Source of the DNA: an uncultured Microcaldota archaeon
Lineage (GTDB): Archaea; Micrarchaeota; Micrarchaeia; Burarchaeales; Fermentimicrarchaeaceae
Direction of reading: 5' to 3'
Assembly: GCA_903884505.1 (NCBI GenBank)
Contig: CAISET010000001.1
Coordinates: 1 to 64,000, forward strand
DNA length: 64,000 nt
The notes under the pieces were generated by a model. The model did no database searches and was not told the DNA's origin. It saw only the letters and a list, made by a program, of their open reading frames with translations. Made by a program: the position numbers and the translations under genes. Of the stretch, positions 59,608 to 64,000 are shown in pieces (within the stretch, counting starts at the first letter, position 1; the number at the start of each line of letters is the position of its first letter).

Positions 59608-60672
59608 TCAGACGAACTTGTAGACATCGTCGGGGCTTGCGAGCTTCGAAGTGCCCATCTCCCTCTCGATGCTCTTGAGCATTATGATGCGCTTGTAGGT
59701 GCTAGGATGCGTGGAGAAGAGCTCGTTTATCGAGTTCCAGGTGGAGCCTGCCTGCTTCTGCATCGCAAGCTCCAGTTCGCGCTCATCGAGCACGCCGTTC
59801 TTGTCCAGGTCATACTCATCCTTGTGGTCCATGACGTCGGAGATGTCGTGCTTCGCCGTTGACGGGTCGCCAATGCAGAATGCGCGGAGCCCGCTCGGCT
59901 CGTCATGCGAGATGGAAAGGCCGTAGGTGATTTTTGAGAGCGCGGAGGCGAGGGCTGAGGGGTTCTGGGTGGAGTAGGCGGAGTAGGCGTCGGCGTAGTA
60001 TTCCCTGCTGCGCGAGAGCCACATCACCAGGAGCTGGGAGATGAAATAGACCACCCAGGCAGTTATTGCGGTGAGTATGATTGCGATGGCCAGGCCGCCC
60101 CCGCCCCTCCTGTCGCGGCTGCCGCCCCCGAAATAGGTGATGGTCATGAATGAGCGGCCGACCATGAATGCGATTATCGGGACTGCGGAGACTATCGTCA
60201 TCACCACGCAGTCGTTGTGGCGCATGTGGCCGATTTCGTGTGCGAGCACTGCGGTGACCTCGGACTTGTCGAGATTTCTTAGAAGCCCTTCATGGACTGC
60301 GAGAGTGGATGAGCTCCTCGTCCTGCCGAAGACGAATGCGTTCGGCGAGGGGTCGGGGACGATTGCGAGCTTCGGGACGGGGACTTGTGCTTTGGCTGCG
60401 AGCTGCTTCACGGTTGATTCGAGCCAGGGGTTTTCGCCGGGCTTCGGGTACTGCAGGTGGCCTGCCCATGCGACAATCCACGGGGAGGTGTACCACTGGA
60501 TAAAGATGAAGATGAACGACATGAAGATGGCGAATGGTATGCCCGCCCAGAGCGGGAGGTCGGCCATCACTTCGAACAGGGTGGTCGCGACCGCAATCAG
60601 GACGAACAAGGTGCCGAAAATGAGCACCATTGTTATGAGCATCAGCAGCTTTAGCCTGTTCAGGGAAGCCAT
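59608..60672 (-). CDS. htpX: HtpX-type M48 membrane metalloprotease with EF-hand insertion
   Basis: The 354-aa protein has two N-terminal membrane helices, zinc motif HEIGH (145-149), another two helices and the third ligand region REYYAD (223-228), giving a membrane quality-control protease. Between the catalytic domain and the conserved STHPSTYKRI end there is an insertion with DLDKNGVLDERE (288-299), a complete 12-residue EF-hand loop with Asp/Asn at 1, 3, 5 and 9 and Glu at 12. This suggests calcium control, which is not usual for HtpX. Confidence 0.93.
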   Translation of the reverse strand: MASLNRLKLLMLITMVLIFGTLFVLIAVATTLFEVMADLPLWAGIPFAIFMSFIFIFIQWYTSPWIVAWAGHLQYPKPGENPWLESTVKQLAAKAQVPVPKLAIVPDPSPNAFVFGRTRSSSTLAVHEGLLRNLDKSEVTAVLAHEIGHMRHNDCVVMTIVSAVPIIAFMVGRSFMTITYFGGGSRDRRGGGGLAIAIILTAITAWVVYFISQLLVMWLSRSREYYADAYSAYSTQNPSALASALSKITYGLSISHDEPSGLRAFCIGDPSTAKHDISDVMDHKDEYDLDKNGVLDERELELAMQKQAGSTWNSINELFSTHPSTYKRIIMLKSIEREMGTSKLASPDDVYKFV

Positions 60673-60707
60673 AGATTATTAATAGAAGGGCGCCTCTTAA
60701 AAATCGT

Positions 60708-61535
60708 ATGGCGGATGTGGTCGAATCCTTCAACTGCGCCAAATGCGGCGCGCCCCTGAAGATAAAAAGCGGGGAGGCGGTTGTTGTCTGCGACTACTGC
60801 GGCTCCGCGAACAACCTGCGGGAAGACAAGTTCTATATTGTGAGGCACTCGTGGCTGCCGAATAAGCTGAGCAAGGACGAAATCATCAAGCGCGCACGCG
60901 AATGGATGAGCGGCGGGATGATTATGCCCCCGGGGATGGAGAAGAGCGAGATTACGAAAGCGGAATTGGTTTACCTGCCCCTGTGGGTTTTCAAGACGAA
61001 GAACAAGACCGATTATTCCGGGCTTTTCCTGCGCGAAGGGGAGAAGAAGGTTTCTGGAACCGAGCAGATGGATTTCTACTGGAAGATTCTGGGGAGGAGG
61101 CAGGGCGATTTCCCGGTCCAGGAATACAAGGTGCCGCTCTCCGCGAAGGTCCCTTTCTCGATTGAGGAGGCGATGGAAGGCACGATGCTCAATGGGGAGA
61201 TGAATGAGGATGAGGCCAAGGAGCAGGCGAAGCAGGAGATTACGGAGCACATGCGGAGTCTGCTCGCGGAGAAAGTGGACAAATTCGAGACGTGCGAGAC
61301 CAAGACGGAGTTCGGGGAAGGGGAGTTCCTGCACGTGCCCATCTGGTTCCTTGAGTTTGTTTACGGGGGAAAGCCCTACAAGCTGGTAATTGAGGGGACG
61401 AACGGCGAGGTCGTGAAGGGGGAGATTCCGGCAAGCGATTTCCTTGGAAGGGAGATGAAGATAATAATGGCGATTGCGGCTGCGCTAATATTACTGGTGG
61501 TTTGCGGGTTCGTCGCAATGACGTTCCTGAGGTGA
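60708..61535 (+). CDS. Zinc-ribbon protein with C-terminal membrane anchor
   Basis: An N-terminal CAKCGAPL...CDYCGSANN ribbon (about residues 8-38), a soluble region with two beta domains, and one C-terminal helix (about 248-270) form the 275-aa protein. The function is unknown. It starts the plus-strand run leading to the secreted proteins and methyltransferase. Confidence 0.75.
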   Translation: MADVVESFNCAKCGAPLKIKSGEAVVVCDYCGSANNLREDKFYIVRHSWLPNKLSKDEIIKRAREWMSGGMIMPPGMEKSEITKAELVYLPLWVFKTKNKTDYSGLFLREGEKKVSGTEQMDFYWKILGRRQGDFPVQEYKVPLSAKVPFSIEEAMEGTMLNGEMNEDEAKEQAKQEITEHMRSLLAEKVDKFETCETKTEFGEGEFLHVPIWFLEFVYGGKPYKLVIEGTNGEVVKGEIPASDFLGREMKIIMAIAAALILLVVCGFVAMTFLR

Positions 61536-61539
61536 TTTG

Positions 61540-62829
61540 ATGAAGTGGGCGGAAATTGCGATTGTGCTTGCGGTTGCTTCGGTGCTGGCGTCAGCAGGGC
61601 AGTGCCAGGACAGGTGCAACGACCAGTATAACATCGGGCTCAATACGGCAGAGCAGTACCTGCAGGGGAAGTTTTACGAAACATCAGAACGGGTGGATTC
61701 CGTGACCAGCAATTTTTACTGCCCGCCCTGGACCCCGATGTTCGATTCCATCGATGAGGGACGGCTCAGGTCTGCGAACCAGGCATGCTATTCCGAAGAG
61801 AGAAGCTGCCGTGATGCCTGCACGACCGCGGAATGCGGGGATAACTGCGGCGATGTAGTGGTGCAGCAGTGCTGCCACAACGCAACGCTAACCCTTCTTT
61901 TGGAGGCAAAGGCGAACTGCCTTTCGCAGTGCGGAAGCGAAACGCCCACCCCCACCCCGACTGCGACTCAAACTCCAACGCCCACGCCTACACCGACTCC
62001 CACTCCGACACCGACACCTGACCAGTGCAACTTCACCAAAGCGGTGTCGAATGATGGAACGGTCACGACGAGGGCCGTGGGCTCCGAGACCGAGTATAAC
62101 GTGGGCGCAAACTCGAGCTCGGCCATAACCTTCAGCCAGGGGCAGGTCCAGTTCCTCACCATCAACCTCTACGAGAACACGCAGTTCAGGCTGGCGCCGT
62201 GCGCCGCTACGCAGCTTGCCGGAGGGGAGCCCGGGCTTCTGCTTGACGGCGGATGCGGCAGGGAGCTGCATCTTTCATCGGAGCATTCGTCGATAAGGGG
62301 AACAATCAACGGCGGAGGGGACTTCATCCAAGGGCCCGAGCCTAACGATATTCTGTTCGATGCGCCACCGCCGCCGAAAACATACCATGGGGAAGTGCGC
62401 GTAACTGACAGCGGTGCGGCAAATGCGCCCGCGTTCGTGCTTGGCGTGAGCCTACCTGAAGGCAACATGATAGTGAGTTCTGTAGGAGGCTACACTGAAT
62501 ATACCGTGGAACCGTACAGCACAGTGTATGCCGCGCCGGCTTCTGAAGTAAACGGGGCATCGCTCATGGGGGAAACGGGGATTGAAGTGCGCACCTATGC
62601 CGGCAGCGTGACTGTGACGGATGAGGCAAGCGGAGGGCAGATGACATTCGGAGGAGGGGTATGGAGGGTGATAACCATTTCGGACCTCGCCCGGCTGGCG
62701 GTTACACCAACGCCTGCACCGGGCCATACGCCAGTCCCGACGCCTGCGCCGACTCCTGCACCATTGCCATGCGGATTGGGATTCGCGGTGCTTGCCGGGT
62801 TGATGTTAGCTGGAAGGTGGTTTGAGTGA
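61540..62829 (+). CDS. Secreted Cys-rich protein with Thr-Pro linkers
   Basis: The start is ATG 61540 with a signal peptide (residues 1-20). A Cys-rich N-domain (about 20-130, CQDRCNDQYN ... CRDACTTAECGDNCGD) is followed by a Thr-Pro linker, a beta-rich domain (about 165-390; FecR-like appearance with NVGANSSSAITF and ENTQFRL), a second linker and a C-terminal helix (LGFAVLAGLMLAGRW). The FecR likeness is tentative. It is probably anchored at the cell surface. Confidence 0.78.
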   Translation: MKWAEIAIVLAVASVLASAGQCQDRCNDQYNIGLNTAEQYLQGKFYETSERVDSVTSNFYCPPWTPMFDSIDEGRLRSANQACYSEERSCRDACTTAECGDNCGDVVVQQCCHNATLTLLLEAKANCLSQCGSETPTPTPTATQTPTPTPTPTPTPTPTPDQCNFTKAVSNDGTVTTRAVGSETEYNVGANSSSAITFSQGQVQFLTINLYENTQFRLAPCAATQLAGGEPGLLLDGGCGRELHLSSEHSSIRGTINGGGDFIQGPEPNDILFDAPPPPKTYHGEVRVTDSGAANAPAFVLGVSLPEGNMIVSSVGGYTEYTVEPYSTVYAAPASEVNGASLMGETGIEVRTYAGSVTVTDEASGGQMTFGGGVWRVITISDLARLAVTPTPAPGHTPVPTPAPTPAPLPCGLGFAVLAGLMLAGRWFE

Positions 62830-62987
62830 AGTACAAACTGCTGGCTCTGTGCGTGGTTGCGACTGCGCTCGCATGCTATGCGGATATGCCGCGTCCGTCT
62901 CCGTATCCCTGCTGCGGATCCATGGGGATTGTGCTGCTGATGGTCGGAATTTCCGCCGCCGGTGCGCTCTATGCCTGGCGAAATTGA
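62826..62987 (+). CDS. Small secreted or lipid-anchored protein, 53 aa
   Basis: Missing from the track as a correct frame. It starts with GTG 62826, overlapping the stop of the previous gene (GTGA). MKYKLLALCVVATALACYAD is a signal with a lipobox-like ALAC; PRPSPYPCCGS and a hydrophobic segment (GIVLLMVGISAAGALYAW) follow. The overlap with genes on both sides suggests it is translated. Confidence 0.6.
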   Translation: MKYKLLALCVVATALACYADMPRPSPYPCCGSMGIVLLMVGISAAGALYAWRN

Positions 62988-63753
62988 ATTCTACAAGAAG
63001 TACGCGAACCTCTATGACCTGCAGTGGTCGGAGAAGGACAGGTTCGATGACCTTGGGTTCTGGGTGAAATTGGCGAAGCGGTTCGGCGGGCCTGTGCTGG
63101 AATTGGCTTGCGGGACCGGAAGGGTCACGCTTCCGCTTGCAAGGGCTGGAGCCAGGATTACCGGGCTGGACTCGAGCGGAGAGATGCTTGCGATTTTCAG
63201 GAAGAAATTGCCGAAAGAGAAAAGCGAGGTGAGGGAAAGGGTGGTGCTGAAGAGAGGGGATATGCGGGATTTTGATTTAGGAGAAAGATTTGGCTTTGCG
63301 TTCGTGCCCTTCAACTCATTTTTGCACCTGGAGACCGTGGAGGATGAGGAGAGATGCATCCGCGCAGTGCACCGGAACTTGAAGCCGAACGGCGTTTTCG
63401 TGATTGACGTGTTCAAGCCTGACTTCAGGAAATGGCCGGAAAAAACGCTGCACATGGACCTTTCGCGGGAATATCCTGAGGCGGGGATTAAGATTACGCG
63501 GCTTAGCTCAAGGGAGTACGAGCACCCGAAGCAGCAGATTCATGCCCACTATTATATGGATGTTATTTCTATGGAAGGAAAGGCGAAAAGGCATGAGACC
63601 GGATTCACTCTTAGGTATATCTGGGATGTGAATGAGATGAAGGCGATGCTTGAGAGATGCGGCTTTTCCTTGGAGAAGGTCTATGGCGACTACAAGTTCG
63701 GGCCATTCACGCCTTTGAGCGAGAAGATGATTTTTGTCGCAAGAAAGAAGTAA
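62971..63753 (+). CDS. Class I SAM-dependent methyltransferase
   Basis: The 260-aa protein shows motif I PVLELACGTGRVTLPLA, motif II ITGLDSSGEML and motif VI-like RNLKPNGVFVIDVF. The substrate is unknown; size and order fit small-molecule methyltransferases. ATG 62971 lies inside the end of the previous small gene; the track starts 9 bases upstream. Confidence 0.9.
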   Translation: MPGEIEFYKKYANLYDLQWSEKDRFDDLGFWVKLAKRFGGPVLELACGTGRVTLPLARAGARITGLDSSGEMLAIFRKKLPKEKSEVRERVVLKRGDMRDFDLGERFGFAFVPFNSFLHLETVEDEERCIRAVHRNLKPNGVFVIDVFKPDFRKWPEKTLHMDLSREYPEAGIKITRLSSREYEHPKQQIHAHYYMDVISMEGKAKRHETGFTLRYIWDVNEMKAMLERCGFSLEKVYGDYKFGPFTPLSEKMIFVARKK

Positions 63754-63794
63754 TTTATTCCTTTGCGTTGAAAGTAGTTTAACGGGTGATTCCT

Positions 63795-64000
63795 TTGAAG
63801 CTGGAATGGTCGAGACGGAAGGCTGCGTTTTTGGTCGTGTTCGTTGCGCTCTCACTCGTGGCGTACAGGGTTAATTTCTCCTCGGTTCTTGGGACGAATA
63901 ACCAGGCGTTCACGCTCTTCCAGTTTTTTGCGCCAATCGGAGGCGGGCTTTTCAACCCGTTCTTCGGGGCGTTCTCTGCATTGCTGGCGCAGGGGCTCAA
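63795..64000 (+). CDS. Membrane protein, 5' part only
   Basis: The frame starts at TTG 63795 (after GGGTGATT; GTG 63786 is an alternative) and is open to the window end (68 codons). KAAFLVVFVALSLVAYRVNF is a first helix, then TLFQFFAPIGGGLFNPFFGA, reminiscent of archaeal ECF-like or other conserved membrane proteins. It cannot be named from this fragment. Confidence 0.6.
   Translation, partial: MKLEWSRRKAAFLVVFVALSLVAYRVNFSSVLGTNNQAFTLFQFFAPIGGGLFNPFFGAFSALLAQGL

Overview
The window reads as a chromosome segment of an archaeon, most likely from a DPANN-type lineage such as Diapherotrites or Micrarchaeota. Four observations support archaeal origin: an EF-1A gene next to uS10, an archaeal-type leucyl-tRNA synthetase, eL40 and Trm5; a GMP synthase split into two genes; tRNA introns at position 37/38; and TATA-like boxes about 25 bases before start codons, many of them leaderless. 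The DPANN placement is an inference from class III signal peptides (motif QAAIEFLITNGWAIL), very long Asn-rich beta-helix surface proteins with Thr-Pro linkers, and many small unknown genes. The window also holds genes that are usually bacterial (PurH, MnmA), which suggests past transfer.

Layout. 1-2.8 kb: the 5' part of a huge secreted lipoprotein (minus). 3-8 kb: small unknown genes, purH, a Doc/Fic protein, split guaA and an intron-bearing tRNA-Leu(CAA). 8-14.5 kb: a YdeI-like protein, an ICMT-like methyltransferase, mnmA-thiI, a PLD-family protein, a CorA-like transporter and an acetyltransferase. 14.5-18.4 kb: a hairpin array, tRNA-Pro, a minus-strand cluster with an FAD oxidoreductase and two tandem paralogues, and a hemerythrin. 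18.4-24.4 kb: a surface protein, an ABC-2 exporter, intron-bearing tRNA-Thr with tandem repeat units, and a lipoprotein hydrolase. 24.4-34.2 kb: eL40, ppdK, TPR proteins, intron-bearing tRNA-Leu(TAG), a B3/4-domain protein and a four-gene membrane/hydrolase/nitroreductase operon. 34.3-44.5 kb: EF-1A, uS10, intron-bearing tRNA-Ser(TGA), an HDAC-fold protein, a small repeat-flanked AT-rich island, leuS, trm5 and membrane proteins. 44.6-53.6 kb: two tandem giant beta-helix surface proteins. 53.7-59.4 kb: a lipoate/pyruvate dehydrogenase cluster (thioredoxin-like protein, lipA, E1alpha, E1beta, E2, and a bipartite lipoate ligase on the other strand). 59.4-64 kb: a rubredoxin-like protein, HtpX with an EF-hand, secreted proteins, a methyltransferase and a truncated membrane protein.

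Genes that work together: E1alpha, E1beta and E2 form most of a pyruvate (2-oxoacid) dehydrogenase complex, and LipA plus the two-part lipoate ligase supply its lipoyl cofactor; no E3 is visible here. PpdK connects PEP and pyruvate. PurH and GuaA contribute to purine synthesis. ThiI, MnmA and Trm5 modify the same tRNAs that are encoded, interrupted by introns, in this window.

The most unusual content is non-coding. (a) Position-37 introns of tRNA-Leu(CAA), tRNA-Ser(TGA) and tRNA-Thr(TGT) share an 18-nt core, AAAAGCG-N4-CGGAAAA. (b) Both tRNA-Leu genes carry a second insertion of about 45 nt inside the T-loop. (c) A modular unit of about 120 bp lies directly 3' of tRNA-Leu(TAG) and, in two tandem copies, 3' of tRNA-Thr, where a 14-bp copy of the tRNA end closes the array. 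(d) An 84-bp GC-rich element sits inside the 3' end of lipA between two 36-bp copies of the RSSY-encoding sequence that differ only at silent sites. (e) Arrays of small perfect hairpins flank several tRNA genes.
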